From NCBI RefSeq assembly GCF_003813985.1, contig NZ_CP033897.1:2199211-2263210 (forward strand): 64,000 nucleotides of DNA, read 5' to 3'. Position numbers and translations under genes: made by a program. Source of the DNA: Corynebacterium gerontici (lineage in GTDB: Bacteria; Actinomycetota; Actinomycetes; Mycobacteriales; Mycobacteriaceae). The notes under the pieces are model-generated. The model was not told the origin of the DNA. It was given only the letters and a program-made list of their open reading frames with translations, and searched no databases. Below, piece by piece: positions 56,293 through 64,000 of the stretch. Each line of letters opens with the position of its first letter. Position 1 is the stretch's first letter.

Positions 56293-56616
56293 ATGGCGAA
56301 GCCGATCACCATTACTCAAGACAATTTCCGCGAAGTCGTCATCGACGCTGACAAGCCGGTGCTGGTGGATTTCTGGGCCGAATGGTGTGGCCCCTGCAAG
56401 AAACTCGGCCCGATCATTGATGAGGTTGCCGAAGAACTCGACGGCGAGGCCGTTGTGGGCAAGGTGGACGTGGATGCGCAGCGCAACCTTGGTGCCATGT
56501 TCCAGATCATGTCCATCCCAACCGTGCTGATTTTCTCGGGTGGAGAAAAGGTGGCGGAGTTTGTTGGAGTTAAACCCAAGGCCGCGCTTGTCGAGGCACT
56601 GCGTAAGCACGCCTAG
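56293..56616 (+). CDS. trxA: Thioredoxin
   Basis: A 107-residue thioredoxin with active site FWAEWCGPCKKLGPI and the cis-proline loop MSIPTVLIFSGG. GAGGAG precedes the ATG. It follows trxB by 35 bp. Confidence 0.97.
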   Translation: MAKPITITQDNFREVVIDADKPVLVDFWAEWCGPCKKLGPIIDEVAEELDGEAVVGKVDVDAQRNLGAMFQIMSIPTVLIFSGGEKVAEFVGVKPKAALVEALRKHA

Positions 56617-56640
56617 CTGGTATTCTCGACTGCTAGAACC

Positions 56641-56675
56641 CACTGCCTTCGGCTTATGAATTCCCGAAGGTAGTG
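56641..56675 (+). terminator. Strong hairpin between trxA and cwlM
   Basis: CACTGCCTTCGG and CCGAAGGTAGTG pair with one mismatch across an 11-nt loop. No T tract follows, so it may be a mild terminator or processing site. Confidence 0.5.
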
Positions 56676-56711
56676 TGAACAGTGTGAATACAGTGAATGG
56701 AAAGGAGCAGT

Positions 56712-57896
56712 GTGTCTGACATACTTCGCGTCGGCGACCGCAGCGCCCGGGTTGCCGAGGTCAGGGACGCACTCGCACGACTAGGCTTTTTGCAGGGAAC
56801 CGACAAGCAAGTTTCCAATGCTAAAGGCCGCACGTTCACCGAGGCAGAAAAGCTTTTCGACGAACCCCTCGCCGACGCCTTAAAGGCATTCCAGCAGACG
56901 CGGGGGATCATCGCCTCGGGCGTGATTAATGACCCCACGCTTCGCGTGCTGCGCGAGGCAAGCTACGCGCTTGGCGCTCGTGTCTTAAGTTTCCAACCGA
57001 ACAACCTGTTTGTTGGCGATGACGTGCTCCAACTCCAGCAGCAACTCCAGGAGCTCGGTTTTTATACCGATCGTCTGGATGGTCGCTTCGGTGAGGAAAC
57101 GCACGCGGCGCTGATGAACTATCAAATGAACTACGGCCTGCAAGCCGATGGCATCTGCGGCCCGGAGACGATCCGCGCCTTCGGCCTACTTGGTCGCCGC
57201 ATTACCGGCGGTTCGCCGCAGCAATTGCGTGAGCGTGAGCGCGTTCGCGACGCAGGCCCACGGCTCGCCGGCAAGCGCGTGGTGATTGATCCCTCCTTGG
57301 GAGGAAACAATAGGGGGCAGGTGGTCAAGGGTCGCTTCGGCGAAATTTCCGAAGAGGAACTCATGTGGGATCTGGCCACCCGCGTCGAAGGTCGCATGAT
57401 CGCCGCCGGTATGGAGACGATCATCTCCCGGCCTCGCCAGGACGATCCCTCGCAGAAGTCTCGCGCCGAAATCGCCAATGCCTTCGGTGCAGATCTCATG
57501 CTGTGCTTGCAGGCGGATAAGTACCAAAATGAGAAAGCCTCCGGCTGCGCCAGCTTCTACTTTGGATCCGAGGTGGGCTCCAGCTCCTTGATCGGAGAGC
57601 TACTCAGTGGCTTCATCCAGCGCGAAATCGTTGCCCGCACTAATTTGATTAACTGCGGCAACCATGGGCGCACCTGGGATCTTTTGCGTGTTACGCAAAT
57701 GCCCACCGTCGAAGTTGTGGTCGGGTATTTGACCAATCCCGAGGACGTCAAGATTCTGACAGACCCTGCCTCCCGTGACGCCATCGCCGAGGCCATCGTG
57801 GTGGCCGTCAAGCGCCTGTATCTGCAGGAGCAAGACGATCAGCCCACGGGCACTTTCCGCTTTGATGAGCTCCTTGAGCAAGAGGGCATGGTCTAG
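56712..57896 (+). CDS. cwlM: CwlM-like amidase-fold protein, probably non-catalytic
   Basis: A 394-residue cytoplasmic protein (no signal peptide). Two peptidoglycan-binding domains (about 5-75 and 90-160) precede an Amidase_3 domain (about 180-370). The zinc and catalytic positions look altered: VVIDPSLGGNNRG has Leu for the first His, CLQADKYQ has Gln where a His is expected, and MPTVEVVVGYLTN lacks the final Glu. Mycobacterial CwlM is a PknB substrate that activates MurA; this gene has the same place before parB. GTG follows AAAGGAG by 4 nt. Confidence 0.87.
   Translation: MSDILRVGDRSARVAEVRDALARLGFLQGTDKQVSNAKGRTFTEAEKLFDEPLADALKAFQQTRGIIASGVINDPTLRVLREASYALGARVLSFQPNNLFVGDDVLQLQQQLQELGFYTDRLDGRFGEETHAALMNYQMNYGLQADGICGPETIRAFGLLGRRITGGSPQQLRERERVRDAGPRLAGKRVVIDPSLGGNNRGQVVKGRFGEISEEELMWDLATRVEGRMIAAGMETIISRPRQDDPSQKSRAEIANAFGADLMLCLQADKYQNEKASGCASFYFGSEVGSSSLIGELLSGFIQREIVARTNLINCGNHGRTWDLLRVTQMPTVEVVVGYLTNPEDVKILTDPASRDAIAEAIVVAVKRLYLQEQDDQPTGTFRFDELLEQEGMV
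56852..56862 (+). repeat. Dispersed motif GCTTTTCGACG, copy j
   Basis: Inside cwlM, encoding KLFDE. Confidence 0.5.
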
Positions 57897-58504
57897 GCCA
57901 GAGCACTTGCCACGAGCTCTTCTGCCGCCTGCGCACTCAACATGTGCTCGGGCGGCAATTCTATGCGCATCCTGGGTAGTACTGGGTGCGAGGCGACGTG
58001 ATAAAAGCCTGCCGCTTGGAGTACCGATTCGGGGACAATTCCTATCGCGCCTGCCTGCTCGGTGACGTCATCCCACCCTTCGTGCGCGCCGAGCCCAAAA
58101 GCCTCAACGGCGGTAGCGCGTCGTTGCCACAAGTGAGCGAGCACGGCGTCAATCAGCACCGCCTCCAGCCCGACGCCCGCGAAGCCTTCGTCGATGTGCA
58201 AAGAAGTGAGCAGCCAAGCATCGGCACTGATGGGGGCGGTAGGCATTTGCGCTGCTCCGGGCGCAAAGCGCGGCTCGCAGAACATGATGCTGGCAATGGC
58301 TTGCTGGTGACCTTCGCGCAATATGTGGAATCCGCAGCACTGCTGCTGCATGAGCACAGCGCTGAGCCACGCCTCTTTTTCAAAGCGCGGGTCTCCGCTG
58401 CTGGTGACCTTAGAGGCCACGTCCGCTTCGAGCTCCCAAAATACGCACGTTGCTGCCGCAGGATGCAGGTGGGCAACAGTGGTGGTGTTCAGAGGCTCCA
58501 GCAT
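57893..58504 (-). CDS. GNAT-like protein
   Basis: A 203-residue protein opening MLEPLNTTTVAHLHPAAATC. A possible acetyl-CoA loop is GFAGVGLEAVLIDAVLAHLW; the rest diverges from well-known GNAT families. It holds the place of Rv3916c beside parB. Its end overlaps the cwlM stop by 4 bp and its start lies close to the parB stop. Function unknown. Confidence 0.65.
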   Translation of the reverse strand: MLEPLNTTTVAHLHPAAATCVFWELEADVASKVTSSGDPRFEKEAWLSAVLMQQQCCGFHILREGHQQAIASIMFCEPRFAPGAAQMPTAPISADAWLLTSLHIDEGFAGVGLEAVLIDAVLAHLWQRRATAVEAFGLGAHEGWDDVTEQAGAIGIVPESVLQAAGFYHVASHPVLPRMRIELPPEHMLSAQAAEELVASALA

Positions 58505-58507
58505 GGT

Positions 58508-59506
58508 TTATCCCTTGTGAAGCAGCTCCATGATGCGTTCAAAATCTTCGCGGTCACCAAATTCCACGACGATCTTGCCTTTGCGCTTACCCATGGAAAC
58601 ACTCACTTTGGTGTCCAGGTCGTCGGCAAGCCGATCCGCTGCCTGGCTGAGAAAGGCCGGGGTTTCCTTCGGCGCGCGTTCCTTGGGCTTGGGGGCCTCA
58701 CCACGATTGATCAGGGTGACGGCTTCCTCCGTGGCGCGCACAGATAGTCCTTCAGCCACTACTCGATCAGCAAGATCTTCTTGGGCCTGTGCGCCCTGCT
58801 TCAAACCCAACAGCGCGCGGGCGTGGCCTGCAGATAGCACTCCGGCCGCCACTTTGCGCTGCACCACCACGGGCAGGGCAAGCAGGCGGATCATGTTGGT
58901 GATCATGGGGCGCGAGCGTCCGAGCTTATCGGCGAGCTCTGCTTGGGTTACGCCGAATTCTTCGAGCAGCTGTTGGTACGCGGCGGCTTCTTCCAGTGGA
59001 TTGAGCTGCACGCGGTGGATGTTTTCCAGCAACGCATCGCGAAGCATGTCCTCGTCGCTAGTGGAGCGCACAATGGCGGGAATCGCCTTGAGTTTTGCCT
59101 TAGATGCTGCGCGCCAGCGGCGCTCACCCATGATGATTTCAAAGCGATCGCCTTCAACCGGGCGTACCACGATCGGCTGCAGCAGGCCGAATTCCTTGAT
59201 GGAATGCACAAGCTCGGCGAGGTCGTCTTGATCGAAGACATTTCGCGGGTTCTTCTCGTTCGGGATAATCAGCCCGATAGGAATCTCGCGGTAGGTGGCA
59301 CCGAACTCTGTTTCCTGTTCGCGCTCTTGCCTGCCTGCGGCCTGCGCCAGGATTGGGTTGATGCGGGCACCGCTTTCATCGCGTTCGCTGCGGCCGATGA
59401 CGATATCTGCCGCGTTATTACCCAGGCGCTCGCCAGCTTGTGGGCTGGAGGTGATCAGCGCGGCAAGTCCGCGCCCGAGTCCGCCTTTGCGTGGTTCCTG
59501 GTTCAT
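58508..59506 (-). CDS. parB: Chromosome partitioning protein ParB
   Basis: A 332-residue CTPase/DNA-binding protein. NARI segment [20 protein letters not shown], the [11 protein letters not shown] box, the helix-turn-helix ([20 protein letters not shown]) and the C-terminal dimerisation end [18 protein letters not shown] are present. It loads at parS and slides. It overlaps parA by 4 bp. Confidence 0.97.
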   Translation of the reverse strand: MNQEPRKGGLGRGLAALITSSPQAGERLGNNAADIVIGRSERDESGARINPILAQAAGRQEREQETEFGATYREIPIGLIIPNEKNPRNVFDQDDLAELVHSIKEFGLLQPIVVRPVEGDRFEIIMGERRWRAASKAKLKAIPAIVRSTSDEDMLRDALLENIHRVQLNPLEEAAAYQQLLEEFGVTQAELADKLGRSRPMITNMIRLLALPVVVQRKVAAGVLSAGHARALLGLKQGAQAQEDLADRVVAEGLSVRATEEAVTLINRGEAPKPKERAPKETPAFLSQAADRLADDLDTKVSVSMGKRKGKIVVEFGDREDFERIMELLHKG

Positions 59507-60480
59507 TCGGCTGCCCCCTGAGCTTCTTCTTCGCGGCTGAGTTTGTCTTCAATGGCTCGTGCTTTATCCGAGATGCCCACGGCCCCGGAATGTTGCCCGG
59601 GCAGAAAATCGCCTCTTTTGGACAATTCCCTAGCGGCATCCACGTAGGCCATTGCCCCACGCGAGCCCGGATCGTAGGCGAGTACGGTTTGGCCATAACC
59701 TGGTGCTTCGGAAACCTTCACCGAGCGCGGAATCTTGGTGCGCAACACCACGTCACCGAAGTGTCCTCGAACTTCCTCGCTCACTTGCTCAGCGAGTTTG
59801 GTGCGGGCGTCATACATGGTGAGCAGAATCGCCGAGATGTGCAGATTCGCATTCAAGTGCTGGCGGATCATCACGATGTTGTTGAGCAACTGCCCCACGC
59901 CCTCCAGGGCGTAGTACTCGCACTGGATGGGGATGAGCACCTCGTTCACCGCTGTCATCGCATTGATGGTGAGCAGACCCAGCGATGGCGGGCAGTCGAT
60001 GAAGATGAAGTCGAAACCTGCCTCCTCGATGAAAGTAGAGCTCAGCGCATCGTGGAGGCGATATTCGCGGCGCACCATGCTCACCAGCTCAATTTCCGCA
60101 CCCGCCAAGTCGATGGTGGCTGGTATACACCACAGATTTTCACTAGCACTTGACTGTTGCATGGCCTGCTCTGCGGTGCATTCGCCGATGAGTAGTTCAT
60201 AGCTGGACAGGGTGCCAGCGCGATGCTCAGCCCCAAGTGCAGTGGAGGCGTTACCTTGGGGGTCGAGGTCAACAACGAGGACTTTGAGGCCGTTTTGCGC
60301 CAAGCCAGCGGCCAAATTGACCGAGGACGTGGTTTTGCCCACGCCGCCCTTTTGATTAGCAACGGTGATTCGGCGGGTTCGTTCGGGCTTGGTCAGTGCG
60401 GCTCCGCGCGTCCCGCGCCTGTGGGCAGCACGACGCCCCATGGCTGCAGTCTGCTCATGTTCCCTGTGCGAGTTGTTCAT
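59503..60480 (-). CDS. parA: Chromosome partitioning ATPase ParA
   Basis: A 325-residue Walker ATPase. Deviant Walker A is [20 protein letters not shown], then [11 protein letters not shown], and the Walker B stretch is [11 protein letters not shown]. The N-terminal 40 residues are a basic tail ([12 protein letters not shown]). With ParB it segregates origins. The ATG at 60480 fits AAGGA 4 nt upstream. Confidence 0.97.
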   Translation of the reverse strand: MNNSHREHEQTAAMGRRAAHRRGTRGAALTKPERTRRITVANQKGGVGKTTSSVNLAAGLAQNGLKVLVVDLDPQGNASTALGAEHRAGTLSSYELLIGECTAEQAMQQSSASENLWCIPATIDLAGAEIELVSMVRREYRLHDALSSTFIEEAGFDFIFIDCPPSLGLLTINAMTAVNEVLIPIQCEYYALEGVGQLLNNIVMIRQHLNANLHISAILLTMYDARTKLAEQVSEEVRGHFGDVVLRTKIPRSVKVSEAPGYGQTVLAYDPGSRGAMAYVDAARELSKRGDFLPGQHSGAVGISDKARAIEDKLSREEEAQGAAE

Positions 60481-60525
60481 TGATTCCTTCACTCGTTGCG
60501 AGGCGGGCTTGTTCTACTTTAGTGC

Positions 60526-61188
60526 TTAACGAATCTTAGGGATGCGGATGATGGTGGTGGGCTCTTCAAGCTGCTCACCAATCACGGTGATCTGCGCCTT
60601 GCCCCCACCGGCCTTGGCAATGAGCTTGGCGTCGCGTTCCAATTCTTCCTCGACGGAGGCGCCCTTCATCGCGATCATTTCCCCACCCTTTTTCAGCAGC
60701 GGCAGTGACCATCCAGCGAGCTTGCCCAGGGGAGCCACTGCGCGGGAGGTCACCACATCCACGCCTTTGATCGAGCGCAGCACAGGGCCTTCCTCGGCAC
60801 GTCCGCGCACAACCTCCACATTGACCAAGCCCAGCGCCTCCGTGACCTCGCCAAGGAACGTAGAGCGCTTCAACAACGGCTCGATCAGGGTGATGTGGAG
60901 GTCCGGACGGGCGATCGCTAAGGGAATGCCCGGTAGACCTGCACCAGACCCGATATCAGCAACGGAAGCGTCCTCGGGCATCACCTCGGCAAGCACTGCG
61001 CAGTTCAGGATATGACGCTGCCAGAGGCGAGGGACTTCACGAGGGCCGATGAATCCGCGCACAGAGCCGTCAGTGGCCAGCAAACGGTGGTATTCGATGG
61101 CCAAAGGTAGACGCTCGCCGAAGATGGATTCGGCCTGGGTTGGTGGCGTGGCGTCGAAAAGCTCTTGCTCAGATTCCAAATGTTTCAC
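60526..61188 (-). CDS. rsmG: 16S rRNA (guanine-N7) methyltransferase RsmG
   Basis: A 220-residue methyltransferase that modifies G527-equivalent guanine of 16S rRNA. The SAM loop is VADIGSGAGLPGIPLAIARP and the RAVAPLGKLAGW segment is typical of the family. The GTG start at 61188 lies within parS site 5 and follows GGAAG by 6 nt, so ParB binding would cover it. It precedes parA in the same direction. Confidence 0.95.
   Translation of the reverse strand: MKHLESEQELFDATPPTQAESIFGERLPLAIEYHRLLATDGSVRGFIGPREVPRLWQRHILNCAVLAEVMPEDASVADIGSGAGLPGIPLAIARPDLHITLIEPLLKRSTFLGEVTEALGLVNVEVVRGRAEEGPVLRSIKGVDVVTSRAVAPLGKLAGWSLPLLKKGGEMIAMKGASVEEELERDAKLIAKAGGGKAQITVIGEQLEEPTTIIRIPKIR
61152..61162 (-). repeat. 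Dispersed motif GCTTTTCGACG, copy k
   Basis: Inside the start of rsmG (ELFDA), 19 bp from parS site 5. Confidence 0.55.
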
Positions 61189-61196
61189 GTGAAACT
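61181..61196. other. parS site 5, over the rsmG start
   Basis: TGTTTCACGTGAAACT, one mismatch. It is the closest parS to oriC in the window, about 2.4 kb away. Confidence 0.88.
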
Positions 61197-61265
61197 TCCT
61201 TCATTTCCCACGGCTGCGGTACGGCTATTAACGCTATCATGGCACCCCGGAATGCACCCTGAACA

Positions 61266-61295
61266 GCAAAAAGCCGCCACCTTTACGGTGACGGC
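61266..61295 (-). terminator. Terminator of the rpmH-rnpA-yidD-yidC unit
   Basis: On the minus strand GCCGTCACC pairs with GGTGGCGGC around GTAAA (one G-T pair) and TTTTTGC follows. Confidence 0.75.
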
Positions 61296-61309
61296 TCGGC
61301 TCGAAGTTT

Positions 61310-62269
61310 CTACTTCTTACCACCCTTGCGCTTGGGATTATTGGGGCGCTGTCCAGGCAGTGGGGCAGAAGCACGCTTGGCTTCCTTCTTTGCCTCAATC
61401 TCGGCGGCCTCCTCGGCGTCGATCTTGGCGAAGATCCAACGCTGCTGGAAGAAGGTCCAGATGTTGTTGCTCACCATGTAGAAGAGCAAGCCGATGTGCC
61501 ACAGGGCTCCGGTGAAGATGATCGTGGCAGGCAGGAACCACAGCATCATGCGGTTCATCATGTTTGCCTGCATCGCCATTTGGTCGTTCGCCGGTGCCTT
61601 CTGCAGACCTGCAGCCTTGCGGCGCTCCTGGCGATTCACGGAGAGTCGAGCGTTGAAGTGGGTTGCCAACACGATCAAGATGATCAGCGGCACCGCCACC
61701 ATCATGATATCCGTCTTGGTGAAGTCCACGGGCTTGAACGCCTCGTACATCTCCTTCGGCATCGAGATGTAGGAGGAAATCGGCACACCGAAAATTCGGG
61801 CGTCCAGGAAGGACTGCACATCGTCGGGGGAGAAGATGTAGTTAGCAGTATTGCGGTTTTGCTCTACCGAAAGCCCCAGTTGCGTCTTACCGGTACCCGT
61901 GCGGTTGAAGGAGCGCAGCACGTGGAACAGGCCGATGAACACGGGCATCTGTACGAGAGCCGGAAGGCAGCCAGCGATGGGATTGACGCCCATCTCCTTT
62001 TGCAGCTTGCGAGTTTCCTCCATCTGCTTTTGCTGGTCTTTGGGGTACTTCTTCTTGATCTCCGCCATGAGCGGCTGCAGCTCTTGCATCTTGCGCATTG
62101 AGCGCATCTGGTTGAGCATCGGCTTGACCAAGAAGGCACGGATGGTGAAGGTGAGCAGCACAATGGCGATCACCCAAGCCCAGCCAGAATCCGGGCTGAG
62201 CACCAGGGATACCACCTTGTGCCAGAACCACAGGATCGCTGAGATCGGCCAATAAATAAAGTTCAGCAC
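61310..62269 (-). CDS. yidC: Membrane protein insertase YidC
   Basis: A 319-residue insertase. YidC segments include FIYWPISAILWFWHKVVSLV, VIAIVLLTFTIRAFLVKPML (with the conserved pore arginine), AGCLPALVQMPVFIGLFHVL and the closing LFYMVSNNIWTFFQQRW; the tail is basic and ends RKGGKK. It inserts membrane proteins with or without Sec. The GTG at 62269 follows AGGAGAA by 10 nt; a longer frame from 62362 would overlap yidD and is rejected. Confidence 0.95.
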   Translation of the reverse strand: MLNFIYWPISAILWFWHKVVSLVLSPDSGWAWVIAIVLLTFTIRAFLVKPMLNQMRSMRKMQELQPLMAEIKKKYPKDQQKQMEETRKLQKEMGVNPIAGCLPALVQMPVFIGLFHVLRSFNRTGTGKTQLGLSVEQNRNTANYIFSPDDVQSFLDARIFGVPISSYISMPKEMYEAFKPVDFTKTDIMMVAVPLIILIVLATHFNARLSVNRQERRKAAGLQKAPANDQMAMQANMMNRMMLWFLPATIIFTGALWHIGLLFYMVSNNIWTFFQQRWIFAKIDAEEAAEIEAKKEAKRASAPLPGQRPNNPKRKGGKK

Positions 62270-62289
62270 TGTCGAACAATTCTCCTCAG

Positions 62290-62526
62290 TTAAATTTCGT
62301 GCCCGAAGGCCTTGGTGGGCACAGGGTCGTAGCCACCGGGGTGCCACGGCCCACATTTGCATATCCGGGCGCTACTCAGCAGTACTCCCCGCCAAGCTCC
62401 ATGCTCCTGCAAGGCTTGCAGAGCATATGAGCTACACACAGGATCAAAACGGCACGTGGATCCCATTTTAAGGCCAGAGAGGTGCTTTTGGTAGAAACGA
62501 ACCGCAGCAATCAGAAGTTGCTTCAT
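62290..62526 (-). CDS. yidD: Membrane protein insertion efficiency factor YidD
   Basis: A 78-residue amphipathic protein with RFYQKHLSGLKMGSTCRFDP, the CSSYALQALQEHG stretch and KCGPWHPGGYDPVP, the YidD fingerprint. It aids YidC. It sits between rnpA and yidC on the same strand. Confidence 0.93.
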   Translation of the reverse strand: MKQLLIAAVRFYQKHLSGLKMGSTCRFDPVCSSYALQALQEHGAWRGVLLSSARICKCGPWHPGGYDPVPTKAFGHEI

Positions 62527-62537
62527 GCTTTTCGACG
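62527..62537 (+). repeat. Dispersed motif GCTTTTCGACG, copy l
   Basis: In the 25-bp gap before yidD, one base after its start codon on the opposite strand, followed by CCCCACG. Confidence 0.6.
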
Positions 62538-62551
62538 CCCCACGTCACCCA

Positions 62552-62914
62552 TCACTCGCTCTTTTTCGAACGGCGCTGGATCTTCTCCAACCCCGAGCGG
62601 ATGTCGTCGACCAGCTCATCGAGCGTGGCCTCACCGGATTTCGGCAGCGCCCGAACGACCACGTCGGCGTCCGCCGGAAACAGCGGCAGCAATTGCATAA
62701 TGGCGTGGCGCAGCTTTCGGGACGTAGCGTGACGCACTACGGCATTGCCCACGGCTTTAGACACAATGAGTCCGAAACGCGGTGAGTATCCGCGCGTTGC
62801 TGTCGGCTCATGCAGTACATGCAGAACAACGGTGCTTCTTCCAGCCCTGTGACCGCGCCGTATAACGCTCCGAAAGTTCTCGGAGCCCGGCAGTTTCAGG
62901 TGTGGAGGAAGCAC
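62552..62914 (-). CDS. rnpA: Ribonuclease P protein component
   Basis: A 120-residue basic protein. FGLIVSKAVGNAVVRHATSR then KLRHAIMQ is the RNase P protein RNR region in its actinobacterial form. It binds the RNase P RNA that matures tRNA 5' ends. The start is GTG at 62914 (VLPPHLKLPGSENF); a frame from 63013 would overlap rpmH. Confidence 0.92.
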   Translation of the reverse strand: MLPPHLKLPGSENFRSVIRRGHRAGRSTVVLHVLHEPTATRGYSPRFGLIVSKAVGNAVVRHATSRKLRHAIMQLLPLFPADADVVVRALPKSGEATLDELVDDIRSGLEKIQRRSKKSE

Positions 62915-62951
62915 CGTTATTGGTAGCTCAGTTGCGTCGAAGCTTGCGCGC

Positions 62952-63095
62952 TTATGCGGTGAGCTTTGCGCGACCCTTCTGGCGACGTGCAGCCACGATA
63001 GCGCGACCAGCACGGGTACGCATGCGGGTGCGGAAGCCGTGCTTACGAGCGCGACGACGGTTATTGGGCTGGAAAGTGCGCTTTCCCTTTGCCAC
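62952..63095 (-). CDS. rpmH: 50S ribosomal protein L34
   Basis: A 47-residue, very basic protein: [20 protein letters not shown], then the [17 protein letters not shown] block and [11 protein letters not shown] start 6 nt after AAAGGAG. It begins the rpmH-rnpA-yidD-yidC unit. Confidence 0.97.
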   Translation of the reverse strand: MAKGKRTFQPNNRRRARKHGFRTRMRTRAGRAIVAARRQKGRAKLTA

Positions 63096-63280
63096 GGTGA
63101 TATCTCCTTTTAAGTTTCACCAAGCACCTCACCTCACACATGCGCTTCGGCATCGCATGTGCGCTGTGGTGCGCCCGGAACAAAATTTCCATGGTGAGTG
63201 CGCCAGGGTCTCGCCGAGTACACGGCAGCAACCGAAGAAAAATCCTGACCTCGGACACTCAAAACACTGAAAGAAAACAA

Positions 63281-63336
63281 AACGGCGTTTCCTCGCCATC
63301 GATCCGAGGATCGTGAGGAGGAGACAAACGCCTCGT
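63281..63336. terminator. Long imperfect palindrome upstream of rpmH
   Basis: GGCGTTTCCTC (from 63284) pairs with GAGGAG-N2-AAACGCC (to 63332), the outer AAACG/CGTTT extends the stem, and CGATCC/GGATCG adds an inner hairpin. On the minus strand it is followed by TTTTGTTTTC, so it can stop leftward transcription coming out of oriC before rpmH. Confidence 0.6.
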
Positions 63337-63339
63337 TTC

Positions 63340-63600
63340 CAGTGATAGACCCCAACAGACTACGTGAGATTTTTCCGTCCAGCCAAATCGACACGCCGAA
63401 CCCCCACACCTACCCCTGAAACTACATTTTTGTAATTACATCCTGCGAATTTGTACTTTGCCCGGTCAGCACGATACGCACAACCATCCCATGGGGATTC
63501 AGCAAAAGTTCACCTTAGCGGCGAGTAGGGGCACCGATTTTTCGTTTGGACAGCATAAACGTCAAGCAGGTATCAATAGCTGTGAAAGAATCACACAGGA
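63340..63600. other. AT-richer noncoding stretch before oriC
   Basis: No ORF with coding character is present. It should hold promoters for the rpmH unit; I see AT runs (for example ATTTTTGTAATTACA near 63425) but no assignable pair. Confidence 0.4.
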
Positions 63601-63800
63601 TGTGAAATTCCAAAGGTGTGGATAACTTTCAAGATTCGCTTGAAGGTTGTTCGAATTTTTGGGATAACCGCAGGTCAATGATAATGGATTTCGCTGAAAT
63701 CTTTATCCACAAGGGTGTGAATAGCTTGTGGATAAAGCGAAAAAACGACGGTGGAATTACGTTATCCACACCTGTGGATAAACTTGTGGAATACCCGCTC
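63601..63800. other. Replication origin oriC, DnaA-box array
   Basis: Five perfect TTATCCACA boxes, either strand, lie at 63617-63625, 63703-63711, 63727-63735, 63762-63770 and 63773-63781; a TTACCCACA variant is at 63842-63850. The last two perfect boxes are inverted and 2 bp apart. The AT-rich stretch around 63650-63700 is a candidate unwinding element. The location between rpmH and the expected dnaA matches the actinobacterial origin. Confidence 0.92.
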
Positions 63801-64000
63801 AGAGCACTGAAATTCTTGTGAGTAAGACGGTGGACACTGACTGTGGGTAAACCACAATAAATTGCGAACGCCGGGTAAACACATTCGAACATGGCGCAAG
63901 CAAAAAGATAACTTTCGGTTGAATTGCGGCCAAAAGCCAAGAATTGACCAGGTGATTGTCTTCATACGTCACCACCACGAAGCGAAAGGATGGCACCGTA
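63801..64000 (+). promoter_or_regulatory. Probable dnaA upstream region
   Basis: The last 200 bp have no gene. By gene order dnaA should start just beyond the window, rightward. I could not assign the promoter hexamers with confidence. Confidence 0.5.

Noticed and set aside
63629..63940. Minus-strand ORF through oriC
   Set aside because: It runs through the DnaA boxes, has no coding bias and no relation to known proteins.
63984..64000. ATGGCACCG near the right edge as dnaA start
   Set aside because: It does not resemble corynebacterial DnaA N-termini as far as I can recall, and too few codons are visible.

Overview
The window is a stretch of a Corynebacterium-type chromosome that runs up to the replication origin at its right edge. 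The evidence is the conserved block pcnA, mutT4-like Nudix gene, DUF6049 gene, murJ with a pseudokinase tail, sigM, trxB, trxA, cwlM, GNAT gene, parB, parA, rsmG, yidC, yidD, rnpA, rpmH and a cluster of DnaA boxes, which is the classical dnaA-proximal order of Mycobacteriales. A second conserved block at the left (DUF5318 gene, class A PBP, rpsF, ssb, rplI) and paired corynebacterial traits (malR with a universal stress gene, a heme-type hrtAB/chrSA cluster, trpL attenuator with trpE-G-D-C(F)-B-A, parS sites) support the genus. Base composition is fairly GC-rich. I cannot name the species. I saw no tRNA, rRNA, insertion sequence or CRISPR array.

Layout. 1-6.6 kb: 5' end of a GH15 glycosidase, a noncoding stretch with a tight DnaA-box cluster, then rplI, ssb, rpsF, a ClC-type channel, a PBP and a DUF5318 gene, all leftward. 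6.7-16.4 kb: malR, usp, SDR, a membrane protein, tRNA hydroxylase trhO, gluconate kinase and permease around a six-copy 73-bp tandem repeat, nei, nnr and an MFS gene. 16.5-23 kb: leuS and a lower-GC gene for a large PIF1-like helicase with a degenerate exonuclease-like region, two BRCT domains and a C-terminal membrane hairpin. 23-26.7 kb: the divergent ABC exporter and two-component cluster. 26.8-36.7 kb: an HNH/DUF222 gene behind a striking operator-like palindrome, PTS-linked dihydroxyacetone kinase dhaKLM, a secreted lipase, DUF1846, panBC, an SDF-family symporter and an SdpI-like gene. 36.7-43.5 kb: the trp operon with leader peptide and attenuator. 43.6-63.1 kb: a Rieske lipoprotein, a BASS transporter, YqgE, and the dnaA-proximal block. 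63.1-64 kb: oriC and the dnaA upstream region; dnaA itself lies beyond the window.

Functionally the region combines replication and segregation (oriC, parAB, five good parS sites, three of them inside or overlapping genes), envelope building (PBP, MurJ, CwlM, YidC), translation, redox control and biosynthesis of tryptophan and pantothenate. Many genes have a -10 hexamer 4-8 nt before the start codon, which indicates widespread leaderless transcription.

The items most worth a second look are the PIF1/BRCT/membrane protein, a dispersed motif GCTTTTCGACG present at least 12 times, the distal DnaA-box cluster at 393-651, the 73-bp repeat array, a 45-codon membrane ORF that occupies the slot after sigM, and two perfect palindromes placed as operators before chrS and before the HNH gene.
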